From: Caldilinea sp. CFX5
Lineage (GTDB): Bacteria > Chloroflexota > Anaerolineae > Caldilineales > Caldilineaceae
Length of the DNA: 64,000 bases
Direction: 5' to 3'
Assembly (NCBI GenBank): GCA_021405325.1
Contig: QWII01000023.1
Coordinates: 77,567 to 141,566, forward strand
The number at the start of each line of letters is the position of its first letter. The stretch's first letter is position 1. The notes under the pieces were generated by a model. That model did no database searches. It was not told the DNA's origin and worked only from the letters and a program-made list of their open reading frames with translations. A program made the translations under genes and the position numbers. Below are positions 53,504 to 61,040 of the stretch, in pieces.

Positions 53504-54253
53504 ATGTTTAAGAAACAACTGTCTGCCCAAGAACAGAAAATTACACAGGCTACGAAGCCAGACTTTCGAACTGCAGGAAGATCAACCGAGGAAGTAGAAA
53601 CGCTGGGCCTGCTGACATTGCAAGGACAGTTTGGCAATAGTGCAATGCAGCGTCTACTTATGGAGGCAAAACAGAAATCGCTGAACACTATTGGACATTC
53701 TGTTCCAATGATTCAACTGCAACGGCATCGCAGACGTCGTTGGCGACCACATCAAGTAAACGCCACACTCATTGATCGGCTTTTAGCACCCAACTCACCG
53801 CTTTGGCGTCAGCTTAATCCAGATGCTAATGCTATTGTCAACTGTCCTGCTACTGCCGCAGCGGTTGATGAGTTTCTTTCCACGGGAACGGTGCGTCCAG
53901 CTCTATCTGGTGATGACTTCGGCAGTTTTCAATTTGATACGCGGCCATGGTCAGCACCGATACGTCGATTTAGTGAAGTACGTTCGGTCGTTGCTGCGCC
54001 CAATACCTTTATTGTGGTTCGAGGAACTCGTAATGTAGCCTATGTACAGGCTCATCATGTGACCCCTGATCATTATTTTGTCATTGTAAACCGAAATGGT
54101 ATTCGGGGAATAGATGCTTATGGTCAGGGCCGAGTTATATCTAATCTTAATGAATTTATTCATGAGCAGGGCTTTGAGAGCTTCCGCTATTACCAAGGTT
54201 CTTTTCGCGTTACCTATGATCCATTTGGTTCGCTTTTCTCAGACACTCCATGA
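53504..54253 (+). CDS. Putative eCIS cargo with papain-like cysteine hydrolase domain
   Basis: A 249-residue basic protein. Residues 39-56 hold LQGQFGNSAMQRLLMEAK, the same GN-x-x-x-QR tag as the other cargos. After a basic linker (QRHRRRRWRPH) comes a globular domain with a possible Cys-His-Asp triad: Cys114 in AIVNCPATAAAVDEFL, His190 in HVTPDHYFVIVNRNG and Asp204 in IRGIDAYGQG. The order C, then H in a hydrophobic strand, then D in a short strand is that of papain-like toxins (Tox-PL and related deamidases or proteases), but overall similarity is low. No immunity gene is obvious; the next intact gene on this strand is the DUF4157 protein. ATG 53504 has no clear ribosome site. Confidence 0.6.
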   Translation: MFKKQLSAQEQKITQATKPDFRTAGRSTEEVETLGLLTLQGQFGNSAMQRLLMEAKQKSLNTIGHSVPMIQLQRHRRRRWRPHQVNATLIDRLLAPNSPLWRQLNPDANAIVNCPATAAAVDEFLSTGTVRPALSGDDFGSFQFDTRPWSAPIRRFSEVRSVVAAPNTFIVVRGTRNVAYVQAHHVTPDHYFVIVNRNGIRGIDAYGQGRVISNLNEFIHEQGFESFRYYQGSFRVTYDPFGSLFSDTP

Positions 54254-54363
54254 ATACCCACGGTTCGTGCAATTAAGGTTCGTTGTCTGGAACAATTTGA
54301 CAATTAAGGTATTTTTCCTATATGCCCAGAGAGCGCCGAACCGAGGGTGAATATTCGCTGAAA

Positions 54364-54579
54364 TTAGAAATAGTTCAAAATTTTGGCATCGACCGTCAAT
54401 ATCGGGATGCGATTAATCCTGGTCGTTGCTATGAGGAGTTGATCCGCCGGATCGCGATGAAAGGTTCCTGGTAATTGTGTTGCTTCAACAATAATTGGCA
54501 CGGAAAATCAAGCAGTTGAATACCGGGATAGGCTAATGCTTGGTTGAGCCAATCAAATATGGGTGTCCAACAAAATCAT
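54364..54579 (-). pseudogene. vapC: Decayed VapC PIN-domain toxin
   Basis: Starting at ATG 54579 (overlapping the vapB stop) the frame reads MILLDTHI and then TGA. In the next frame WLNQALAYPGIQLLDF follows, and after another shift VEATQLPGTFHRDPADQLLI continues to ILTVDAKILNYF and a stop at 54364. These are the start, middle and end of a VapC (the HRDPAD-LLIATT and TVDAKIL motifs), but the total is 216 bases instead of about 390, so there is an internal deletion plus frameshifts. The toxin is inactive by sequence. Confidence 0.8.
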
Positions 54580-54791
54580 TGCAGCACATCCCAATCATCA
54601 ACGGCAACCGGCTCGGTGGGATCTTCAAATTTCAGGACACTGCCCTGGAGTGGAAAGAGAGCTTGATTGGTGCTGGTCGGTGTGCGCATAAGAATAATGA
54701 CTTCAATCGCTTCCCTAGGGCGAAACGGCAATGCTTTCAGTTGTAATTCGCCATTGGGGGGAATGACAGTTTCAAGGCGATAGGCAAGCAT
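54576..54791 (-). CDS. VapB-type antitoxin, orphaned
   Basis: A 71-residue protein with the antitoxin-like start MLAYRLETVIPPNGELQLKA followed by FRPREAIEVIIL, an AbrB/SpoVT-like swapped-hairpin pattern. It also has a toxin-binding tail (GSVLKFEDPTEPVAVDDWDV). A GTAGGAAG ribosome site precedes ATG 54791. Its stop overlaps the start of the vapC remnant by ATGA, the standard VapBC arrangement. With the toxin broken it is probably a relic or acts in trans. It points opposite to the eCIS genes and interrupts them, marking an insertion point between cargo and structural modules. Confidence 0.7.
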   Translation of the reverse strand: MLAYRLETVIPPNGELQLKALPFRPREAIEVIILMRTPTSTNQALFPLQGSVLKFEDPTEPVAVDDWDVLQ

Positions 54792-54884
54792 GGGTCTTCC
54801 TACATTGATGACAAAACTGTGTTCATCGTGAAACCATTATACCATGACAGGAACAGGAAACGGAACTTATTCAGGAGCGGTAAC

Positions 54885-55628
54885 ATGGCAAAACAATTGG
54901 TAACATTAGCGCGCCAACAGGAACGCAAAGCAAAACCGTACATTAAACCACCTGCAACGCATTTGTCGAATTCACCGACGGCTGCTCATCTCGGTAATGG
55001 CGCAATTCAACGGATGCTTGCCCAACGCGTCGGTGGCGACAGTGCTTTTGATCTCGACGACAGCACTGCCAACCGGATCAATCACGCGCGCGGTAGCGGA
55101 CAGGCATTGGATGGCGCTGTCCAAGCCAAAATGGGTGAATCAATGAGCCAAGACTTCAGCCATGTGCGCGTCCACACCGGCAGCGAATCGCACGCGCTCA
55201 ACGAACAACTCAACGCCAAAGCTTTCACCACCGGTAGCGACATTTTCTTCCGTGACGGCGCCTACAGCCCGCAAAGCAGCAGCGGCCAGGAATTGATCGC
55301 TCACGAGTTAACCCATGTAGTGCAACAGGGATCGGGTGCCGTTGGCGGGAGCGTCAGTGCAATGCAAGTCAACGCACCGGGGGATCGCTTTGAGCAGGAG
55401 GCTGATGCCGTCTCTAAGGCGGTCACCAGCACACCGACGGCCCAGGTAGCTGCTCCTACAGCACAGCGCCAAGAGATGGACAAAGATAAGTTGATGACCA
55501 AGCGTATCCAACGGGCGACGCCGGACGACAAGGATCCGCTGCAAAAGGCGGACATGCCGGCAGAGGAAGAAACGGCGCCACAAGCGGACGCGCCAGAGCC
55601 GGCCCCCGAAGAAGAGAAGGCTGCCTGA
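54885..55628 (+). CDS. DUF4157 (eCIS core domain) protein
   Basis: The start is placed at ATG 54885 (MAKQLVTLAR) behind CAGGAG. The 247-residue protein has the tag HLGNGAIQRML (35-45), then the DUF4157 domain: GQALDGAVQAKMGESMSQDF, VRVHTGSESHALNEQLNAKA, FTTGSDIFFRDG, and the metalloprotease-like HELTHVVQQ. Beyond residue about 170 is a disordered acidic tail rich in Ala, Pro and Glu. DUF4157 is a marker of eCIS loci and is found on cargo or particle-associated proteins; the HELTH motif suggests zinc binding, though proteolysis is unproven. It lies four bases before the DUF4255 gene. Confidence 0.87.
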   Translation: MAKQLVTLARQQERKAKPYIKPPATHLSNSPTAAHLGNGAIQRMLAQRVGGDSAFDLDDSTANRINHARGSGQALDGAVQAKMGESMSQDFSHVRVHTGSESHALNEQLNAKAFTTGSDIFFRDGAYSPQSSSGQELIAHELTHVVQQGSGAVGGSVSAMQVNAPGDRFEQEADAVSKAVTSTPTAQVAAPTAQRQEMDKDKLMTKRIQRATPDDKDPLQKADMPAEEETAPQADAPEPAPEEEKAA

Positions 55629-55632
55629 TCCC

Positions 55633-56349
55633 ATGATCGACGACCTGGACGCCACCATCGAAGAGCTACTGCGCACCGATCTCCAGACCCTGCGGGAAAC
55701 GCTGGAAGCTGAGAACGAAGCCCAGCGCGACGCTTTGGCCACCATTGGCGAGATCACCTTTTCCTTCCAGCAGCCCAAGAGCGGCTGGAACACGACCGCG
55801 CAGAGTGGCCTGGTGCTGAATCTCTTTCTGTATGATGTGCGGGAAAATGCCCAGTTGCGCCGCCACTATGTCGATACGCTGGCCAACGGCAACAATGCTG
55901 ACCCCCGCTTTGTGCAGCAGAAGCGGTTGCCCATGCGCATCGACTGTTTCTACATGGTCACCGCCTGGCACGATGAGCCGCGCTGGCAACATTGGCTGCT
56001 CGCCAGCGCCTTGCAGATCCTGGGGCGCCATGCCGTGCTGCCGGAAACGTACCTGCTCGGCAACCTGCGCAACCAACCCTTCGAGATTCGCACCAAGGTC
56101 GCTGCCCATGATGTGCTGACCAACCCGGCGGAAGTCTGGAGCGCGCTGGGCAATGACATGCGCCCCAGCTTCTCCTATGTCGTCACCCTGGCGATCGACC
56201 CGTGGCAGCCGATCAGTGTGCCGGTCGTGCGCACCGTGGTGACCATGGTCGGCCAAAAGGTCGCCCCGCCGTCGCCCGCCCCCGATAGCGATGACGCCGA
56301 TAATGACCCATTGGCCGTGGCGACTAACCTTGGGAGGACGCGTCCATGA
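55633..56349 (+). CDS. DUF4255 protein (Pvc16/Afp16-like tail cap)
   Basis: A 238-residue protein with the DUF4255 layout: IDDLDATIEELLRTDL at the start, ITFSFQQPKSGW, LNLFLYDVRENAQLRRH, then RIDCFYMVTAWHDEPRWQHW and LLASALQILGRH. The family includes Pvc16/Afp16, which caps the sheath and tube at the distal end of the injection particle and fixes its length. The C-terminal 50 residues are Pro/Asp-rich and probably flexible. It starts four bases after the DUF4157 stop and overlaps the next gene by ATGA at 56346-56349, so it is translationally coupled on both sides. Confidence 0.87.
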   Translation: MIDDLDATIEELLRTDLQTLRETLEAENEAQRDALATIGEITFSFQQPKSGWNTTAQSGLVLNLFLYDVRENAQLRRHYVDTLANGNNADPRFVQQKRLPMRIDCFYMVTAWHDEPRWQHWLLASALQILGRHAVLPETYLLGNLRNQPFEIRTKVAAHDVLTNPAEVWSALGNDMRPSFSYVVTLAIDPWQPISVPVVRTVVTMVGQKVAPPSPAPDSDDADNDPLAVATNLGRTRP

Positions 56350-57101
56350 GTAACAACCGTCCCCCCTTTACCGGTCAGGCAGAGCGGGGCTTTGCCGAAG
56401 ATTGCGCCACCTTTGCCATTGGCGGCACCATCTGGCGCGAAGTACAGAGCAATGACGGCGTGCAGCGCCGCCCGTGGCCGCGCGTCTCTGTCCAGATCAA
56501 AGAGACCGGTCGCTTTGCCGAAACCGACGCCCAGGGCCGCTTCCGCTTCTACGGCTTACAGCCCGGCGACTATTGGCTGGTGGTGCGCCAAAAGGCAATC
56601 CCCCCGCAAAACGAAGGCGCCCTGCTCAAAGAAGAGCGCATTACCGTGGCCTGGCCGCCCAGCTATGACGTGACGGTGCCGGTGATCTACCGGGAAGCCG
56701 CTGTGTTGACAACGGATGTAACGGGGGCGCCAACGTCAAACGCCAGCGAATCACCCCACCCTACCCCTCCCCAGCCTGGGGAGGGAACCGTTGTCGGCAC
56801 GACTGTTCCTCCCCTTACCAGGGGGAGGGTAGGAGGGGGTGAAGCCGCTGCATCTTCCGGGCAGGTTGGTACGGATGATCCTGTTGACGGAACAGAGCTT
56901 CCCGGAAGATTAACCGCGCAACTCGCTGCCAGCCAGCCCCCCCCACCGCCGGCTGTCGTAACCGAGGAGGAAGCGACCGTGGCGGAAGCAGAAAAGCCGC
57001 CAGTCGCACCGGCAACCGAAAGTGCGCCACCCAAAAAACCGACGCGCAAACGCTCGTCATCAACCGCCGCCACCCCCCCAAAAGGGGCAAGCGAACCATA
57101 G
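56346..57101 (+). CDS. CarboxypepD_reg-like eCIS accessory protein
   Basis: A 251-residue protein. Residues about 20-115 are a carboxypeptidase-regulatory-like beta domain (IGGTIWREVQ, then VSVQIKETGRFAETDAQGRF, FYGLQPGDYWLVVRQ), common in eCIS loci next to the cap gene. The rest is Pro/Ala/Glu-rich and disordered, ending in a Lys/Arg-rich tail (PKKPTRKRSS). Residues about 135-165 (HPTPPQPGEG then LTRGRVGGGEA) are encoded by a CCCTCCCC/GGGGAGGG palindromic repeat that appears to have inserted in the linker. The role is unknown; binding to the particle surface is an inference. It overlaps the DUF4255 gene. Confidence 0.7.
   Translation: MSNNRPPFTGQAERGFAEDCATFAIGGTIWREVQSNDGVQRRPWPRVSVQIKETGRFAETDAQGRFRFYGLQPGDYWLVVRQKAIPPQNEGALLKEERITVAWPPSYDVTVPVIYREAAVLTTDVTGAPTSNASESPHPTPPQPGEGTVVGTTVPPLTRGRVGGGEAAASSGQVGTDDPVDGTELPGRLTAQLAASQPPPPPAVVTEEEATVAEAEKPPVAPATESAPPKKPTRKRSSSTAATPPKGASEP
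56751..56842. repeat. Palindromic GC-rich repeat inserted in a coding linker
   Basis: The segment begins TCACCCCACC and ends GAGGGGGTGA and contains two internal stems (CCCTCCCCA at 56765-56773 with its complement at 56777-56785, and a second near 56809-56829). Its sequence is of the kind usually found between genes, yet here it is read through in frame, adding about 31 residues to the disordered linker. Confidence 0.65.
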
Positions 57102-57253
57102 CGAACAGGTATCGATTCACGCAACCCTAATCACCCAATCCAAAGCCGGAACGCCACAACAACGGTTCACGCAACGTTCGACTGAGCTCACGTCGAAGTC
57201 ACGAATCACGTTCCACTTTGGACCCGTCAACCAACTTTTAAGGAGGCAGCTTC

Positions 57254-59113
57254 ATGGCAACCGCGTATTACGCCCCAGGCGTCTATATCGAAGAGCCGGA
57301 TCGAGGGACCAAACCGATCGAAGGAGTCAGCACGTCCGTCACCGCGTTTGTTGGCTTTACTCAAAAAGCCGAAGACCTGGACCGGGAAAACGACCCGGAT
57401 GGCTTTCTCACCCGATCGATCTTAGGGCGTCCGAAAACCATTACCAGTTGGAACCAATACAAGCAACACTTTGGTGATTTTATCGAGGATGCCTATCTGC
57501 CCCATGCGGTGCGCGGCTTCTTTGAAAATGGCGGTGTGCGCTGTTATGTCATTAGCGTGCAAACGCGGCTGGCCCATCGTGCCCAGGTGATTGTCCACGG
57601 AGTTAGAAAAAACGGCAAAGATTTTCCCCGCTTGCTGGTGCGGGTTAAGGATCATCTGGCCGGCGCTGCTGGGAATGGGGTGACGGTGCGCTTTCAATTG
57701 CGCGGCGGATCAGCCGCAGGCAGCACATCATCCAGTAGCGCAGCGGCGCTAGCTGGTGGCGCTACCCCTGCTGCCGGTGGTGCTACGACGCCAGCCGGCG
57801 CTGCACCGCCCAGCGCTCCAGCAGGTACTGCTGCACCTGCTGTCACAACGCCCGCCACAACCACGAGTGGCGCCTCTGCCGGTGGCGGTGGTGGATCAAG
57901 CATCTTAGAAATGGTTGTACGCCTGCCGAATAAAACGCAGGACGAGCCACCGGTTGAAATCAAACTGGCGGAGTTACCGCCTTGGCAGAGTCGGGACCAA
58001 GAAACTGCTATCCACGCCGCTAGTCGTCCATCAACCGAAGTTGAAGTCTGGTCACTGGTGGGCAAGAACGATGTGCTTGCGCCAGAGAAACCAAAACTCA
58101 GCGTGACTTTTACCCTGAATGGCGGTTTTAATGCCATTGATAACACCTTGCTGCCTGCGGGGACAAGCTTGACACCGACGCCGGCCGGTTCTCTCCTGGC
58201 GCCCGTTGCGCCCCGCCATTTTGAGGGTGATAGCCGCCGGGGCATCACTGCGTTGGAAGCGCTGGATGACGTCAATTTGGTCTGCGTTCCTGAGCTTTGG
58301 CTATTGAAGGAACGCAATATCTTCACGGGGCCGCAAGTGGTCGAAGTGCAGAACATGATTATCAGCCATTGTATGCGCATGTTATACCGCTTTGCGGTCA
58401 TCGACTCGCCACCGAATATGGACGTGGATGGCATCAAGGATTGGCGCATGAATGCTGGTCTGGTTGATCCGCCACATGGTCATGCCGCACTTTACTATCC
58501 TTGGGTGAAGATGGACGATCCGCTCAATCCGGGGCGCATGATCCGGGTACCCCCTTGTGGCCACATGGCCGGCATCTATGCCCGCTCTGATACCCAACGG
58601 GGCGTGCATAAAGCGCCGGCCAATGAACCGGTCTTAGGGGTGATTGACCTGGATTATTATGTCAACCGTGCCGAACAGGAGATGCTCAACCCAGTTGGCA
58701 TCAATTGCATTCGCAAATTCTCCGGGCGCGGCATTCGCGTCTGGGGCGCCCGTACCTTGGCGTTGACTGATCCCTCCTGGCGCTATGTCAACGTGCGGCG
58801 CATTTTCAACTATGTGGAAGACTCGATTGAACGGGCCACCCAGTGGGTAGTTTTTGAACCCAATGATCCGCTATTGTGGGGTAAAGTGCGCCGCGACGTC
58901 AACGCCTTTTTGCGCACCGTCTGGCTCTCTGGCGCGCTCTTCGGCAATACGCCCGACGAAGCCTACTATGTCAAATGCGACGCCGAACTCAACCCGCCGG
59001 AGACGCGTGACCTCGGCTACCTCTTTATCGAGATCGGCATGGCCCCGGTCAAGCCGGCGGAATTTGTCGTCTTCCGCATCAGCCAGTGGGCTGGGCCGAA
59101 TGCCGAAGGATAA
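57254..59113 (+). CDS. Contractile sheath protein (Afp2-4/Pvc2-4-like)
   Basis: A 619-residue phage tail sheath family protein. It opens with the conserved YYAPGVYIEEPDRGTKPIEG, then VTAFVGFTQKAE, and the C-terminal part has VWGARTLA, VNVRRIFNYVEDSIERATQW, and YYVKCDAELNPPETRDLGYL, all standard sheath elements. A low-complexity Ala/Gly/Thr/Pro insertion (about residues 152-216) sits in a surface loop region. An AGGAGG ribosome site precedes ATG 57254. The sheath contracts to drive the inner tube into a target. Only one sheath gene is seen here, where Afp/PVC loci have three. The tube gene follows after about 120 bases. Confidence 0.93.
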   Translation: MATAYYAPGVYIEEPDRGTKPIEGVSTSVTAFVGFTQKAEDLDRENDPDGFLTRSILGRPKTITSWNQYKQHFGDFIEDAYLPHAVRGFFENGGVRCYVISVQTRLAHRAQVIVHGVRKNGKDFPRLLVRVKDHLAGAAGNGVTVRFQLRGGSAAGSTSSSSAAALAGGATPAAGGATTPAGAAPPSAPAGTAAPAVTTPATTTSGASAGGGGGSSILEMVVRLPNKTQDEPPVEIKLAELPPWQSRDQETAIHAASRPSTEVEVWSLVGKNDVLAPEKPKLSVTFTLNGGFNAIDNTLLPAGTSLTPTPAGSLLAPVAPRHFEGDSRRGITALEALDDVNLVCVPELWLLKERNIFTGPQVVEVQNMIISHCMRMLYRFAVIDSPPNMDVDGIKDWRMNAGLVDPPHGHAALYYPWVKMDDPLNPGRMIRVPPCGHMAGIYARSDTQRGVHKAPANEPVLGVIDLDYYVNRAEQEMLNPVGINCIRKFSGRGIRVWGARTLALTDPSWRYVNVRRIFNYVEDSIERATQWVVFEPNDPLLWGKVRRDVNAFLRTVWLSGALFGNTPDEAYYVKCDAELNPPETRDLGYLFIEIGMAPVKPAEFVVFRISQWAGPNAEG

Positions 59114-59125
59114 AAAATAATCTCC

Positions 59126-59200
59126 TCAATCTCTTTATCTCTGTATCTCCTGAATAGGAAAGAGATTGAGAGATTTAGCGATTGAGAGATACAGAGATTT
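59126..59200. repeat. Iterated ATCTCTGT inverted repeat between sheath and tube genes
   Basis: AATCTCCTCAATCTCTTTATC (21-base extent shortened here to its pattern CTCAATCTC) is opposed by GAGATTGAGAGATTTAGCG and GAGAGATACAGAGATTT. The word ATCTCT is iterated in both arms. It sits inside the structural operon and could set relative levels of sheath and tube transcripts. Confidence 0.65.
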
Positions 59201-59230
59201 CCATCCAGCTTCTATTGAAAGGAGTATCGC

Positions 59231-59680
59231 ATGGCAACCCAATACGAAGACCCGCCGGTTGGCTTTCATTATGCCCTGGATTTTGGCGGGAAGATCGCCG
59301 GCTTTTTTACCTCTTGTTCGGGCATGGGGTCGGAGAATGAGGTGATCGAACACAAGGTGGTGAATGATAAGGGCAAAGAGATCTTGATGAAGATTCCGGG
59401 GCGCTTGAAGTGGGACAACATTGTCCTCAAGCGTGGCATCACCACCAGTTTTGATCTCTGGGACTGGCGTAAACAGGTGGAAGATGGCGATGTCGCCGGC
59501 GCCCGGCGCGATGGATCGATTCTGCTCTTTGATCAGAAGGCGGAAAAGGTGGTGGCCCGCTGGAACTTTATCCGCGCCTGGCCGCTCAAGGTGACAACGC
59601 CGGAGCTAAAATCTGACGGCAACGAGGTCGGCGTCGAAGAGATCACGATTGTCCATGAGTATATTTCACGGGTGAAGTAA
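59231..59680 (+). CDS. Inner tube protein (Afp1/Pvc1-like, gp19 family)
   Basis: A 149-residue tail tube protein of the T4 gp19/Hcp-like fold. The pattern DPPVGFHYALDFGGKIAGFF followed by SCSGMGSENEVIEHK, GRLKWDNIVLKRGIT and WDWRKQVEDGDV, and the closing VEEITIVHEYISRV, are standard for eCIS and phage tubes. Hexamers stack to form the conduit that holds cargo and is ejected on contraction. A strong AAAGGAG ribosome site precedes ATG 59231. It is the main tube gene by position after the sheath; a shorter second tube-like gene lies at 60434. Confidence 0.93.
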   Translation: MATQYEDPPVGFHYALDFGGKIAGFFTSCSGMGSENEVIEHKVVNDKGKEILMKIPGRLKWDNIVLKRGITTSFDLWDWRKQVEDGDVAGARRDGSILLFDQKAEKVVARWNFIRAWPLKVTTPELKSDGNEVGVEEITIVHEYISRVK

Positions 59681-59698
59681 CCGTAGCAGATACCTGAA

Positions 59699-59773
59699 AT
59701 ACTGGAACGCAGATGCAACGGATTGGGTGGGTTTTCACGGATCAATAAATCCGCTGCATCCGCGTTCCAGTAT
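59699..59773. repeat. 26-bp inverted repeat after the tube gene
   Basis: Arms at 59699-59724 and 59748-59773 (ATACTGGAACGCAGATGCAA start) are reverse complements with two mismatches. It lies between the tube gene and the next structural gene. Size and mismatch pattern are like the element at 26336-26404, though the word differs. Confidence 0.8.
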
Positions 59774-59805
59774 CGCTGTTAGTTTACCGAGGTCAGGATT
59801 TGTCG

Positions 59806-60168
59806 ATGTCATTCCAAACCGAGTTCGCCTTCACCTTGCCGCGCGGCTATCGCGACGCCGCTGGCCGTATTCATCGTCAGGGCGTGATGACGCTGGCCAC
59901 GGCGCTTGATGAGATCGAAGCCGTGCAAGACCCGCGCGTCCAGGCCAACGAAGCCTACCTGCCGGTCTTTTTGCTCAGTCGCGTGGTCAAGCAACTGGGC
60001 GAGCTGCCGGCCGTGACGCCACAAGTGATTGCCGGCCTCTTTGTCATCGACCTGGCCTATCTGGAAGATCTCTACCAGCGCATCAACAGTCCGGCGCCGG
60101 TGTCCGTGGGCGCCGTCTGCCCCCACTGTAGCGCCCAGTTCCAACTAGAAGTCGCACCGTTAAGTTAA
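59806..60168 (+). CDS. Phage tail assembly/baseplate hub chaperone-like protein
   Basis: The start is placed at ATG 59806 (MSFQTEFAF) behind AGGAT. The 120-residue protein has an opening beta strand with FTLPRGYRDAAGRIHRQGVM, the helix TALDEIEAVQDPR, and LPVFLLSRVVKQLGELPAVT, as in small proteins between tube and LysM genes in eCIS loci (T4 baseplate-hub-assembly-chaperone-like). A CPHC knuckle (VCPHCSAQFQLEV) near the C terminus could bind zinc with partners not visible here. A role in loading or assembling the hub is inferred from family and position. Confidence 0.7.
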   Translation: MSFQTEFAFTLPRGYRDAAGRIHRQGVMTLATALDEIEAVQDPRVQANEAYLPVFLLSRVVKQLGELPAVTPQVIAGLFVIDLAYLEDLYQRINSPAPVSVGAVCPHCSAQFQLEVAPLS

Positions 60169-60248
60169 TTAGCTAGTTGGTTGGTTTGTAAATCGCGAAG
60201 GCTCAATAGGTCTTGTAGGGACGCTTACGTTTAGAAGGGAAATGTCCA

Positions 60249-60437
60249 ATGGTCGAACAGAGCGCCACCCCGCCACCACAGGCGCATGCCGGACAGACAA
60301 CCGCAGAAATTACCCCGGCGCTGGTGCAGGCGATTGCCGACAAGGTCTATGCCCTCTGGTTAGCCGACCTGAAAATTGAGCGCGAGCGGCTGCGGCTGAC
60401 GGGCCGCCGTCAATCCGGCCAAGGAGGACGCCGATGA
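60249..60437 (+). CDS. Small eCIS protein with ERERLRL helix
   Basis: A 62-residue protein from ATG 60249 with an AAGGG ribosome site. After a disordered Pro/Thr-rich start it has a helix, LVQAIADKVYALWLADLKIE followed by RERLRLTG, closely resembling the C-terminal helix of the 111-residue protein at 63047 (ARQVYAELKRKLAVERERLR). Its stop overlaps the start of the second tube gene (ATGA at 60434-60437), so it is coupled to it. Function is unknown; small proteins with this helix occur around tube and LysM genes in eCIS loci. Confidence 0.65.
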   Translation: MVEQSATPPPQAHAGQTTAEITPALVQAIADKVYALWLADLKIERERLRLTGRRQSGQGGRR

Positions 60438-60955
60438 GCATGGAGCAGAAGCTTTACTATGACCAGACGCACCCAGCCTTTCGCTATGTGGTTGTCCATG
60501 GCAATGATGCGCTGGGCGCCTTTACCGAATGCACTCTGCCGGTCATCGAATGGGAGATCGAGGAGATCAAAGAGGGTGGGCTGAACAGCTATACTCATCA
60601 ACTGCCGGGACGACGAAAAGCGGCCCGTGTGACGCTGAAAAATGGCGTGGGCAAAAATGTCATCTTCGAGTGGTTCTTGCAGACCATGAATGAGGAAACA
60701 CCCGGCGAGAAATTGCGCCGAAACCTGAGTATTACGCTCAAAGATGTGCGGTCGGCAGATGTTTGCACCTGGGAACTGACCGCCGCCTTTCCAATCAAAT
60801 GGACGGGGCCGCAATTGCAAAGTGACAGCAATGCGCTGGCGATCCAAACCTTAGAATTTGCCTGTAGCCAGGTCGCAGTCACGCTGGCCGGTACTAAGCC
60901 TGTCCCTGACCAGGCCGTTCCTGGCGGCCTAAACCGTCAGTTCCCAACGAACTAG
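60434..60955 (+). CDS. Second tube-like protein (Afp5/Pvc5-like, gp19 family)
   Basis: A 173-residue gp19-family protein. FRYVVVHGNDALGAFTECTL, the GLNSYTHQLPGRRKAARVTL region and the closing IQTLEFACSQVAVTL place it with tube proteins, but it differs from the main tube and has a longer C-terminal tail (GTKPVPDQAVPGGLNRQF). By position before the LysM gene it corresponds to Afp5/Pvc5, which forms the first layer joining tube and spike. The start ATG 60434 overlaps the previous stop. AT/GC content matches the core module, not the cargo cassette. Confidence 0.87.
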   Translation: MSMEQKLYYDQTHPAFRYVVVHGNDALGAFTECTLPVIEWEIEEIKEGGLNSYTHQLPGRRKAARVTLKNGVGKNVIFEWFLQTMNEETPGEKLRRNLSITLKDVRSADVCTWELTAAFPIKWTGPQLQSDSNALAIQTLEFACSQVAVTLAGTKPVPDQAVPGGLNRQFPTN

Positions 60956-61040
60956 GCGCGCCATCATCCAATCACTCAGCGCCGCAATGGTAACGACCAT
61001 GCGGTAATTGGGTAACGACGTGGAATCATTGACAAGCACT

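Noticed and set aside
54322..54474. A 50-codon plus-strand frame (MPRERRTEGEYSLKLEIV start) after the papain-like cargo, at first a possible immunity gene.
   Set aside because: It is antisense to the vapC remnant, whose minus-strand translation gives clear VapC motifs (HRDPADQLLIATT).
57022..57477. A 151-codon plus-strand frame overlapping the sheath gene start.
   Set aside because: Basic, low-complexity translation overlapping the well-supported sheath gene in another frame.
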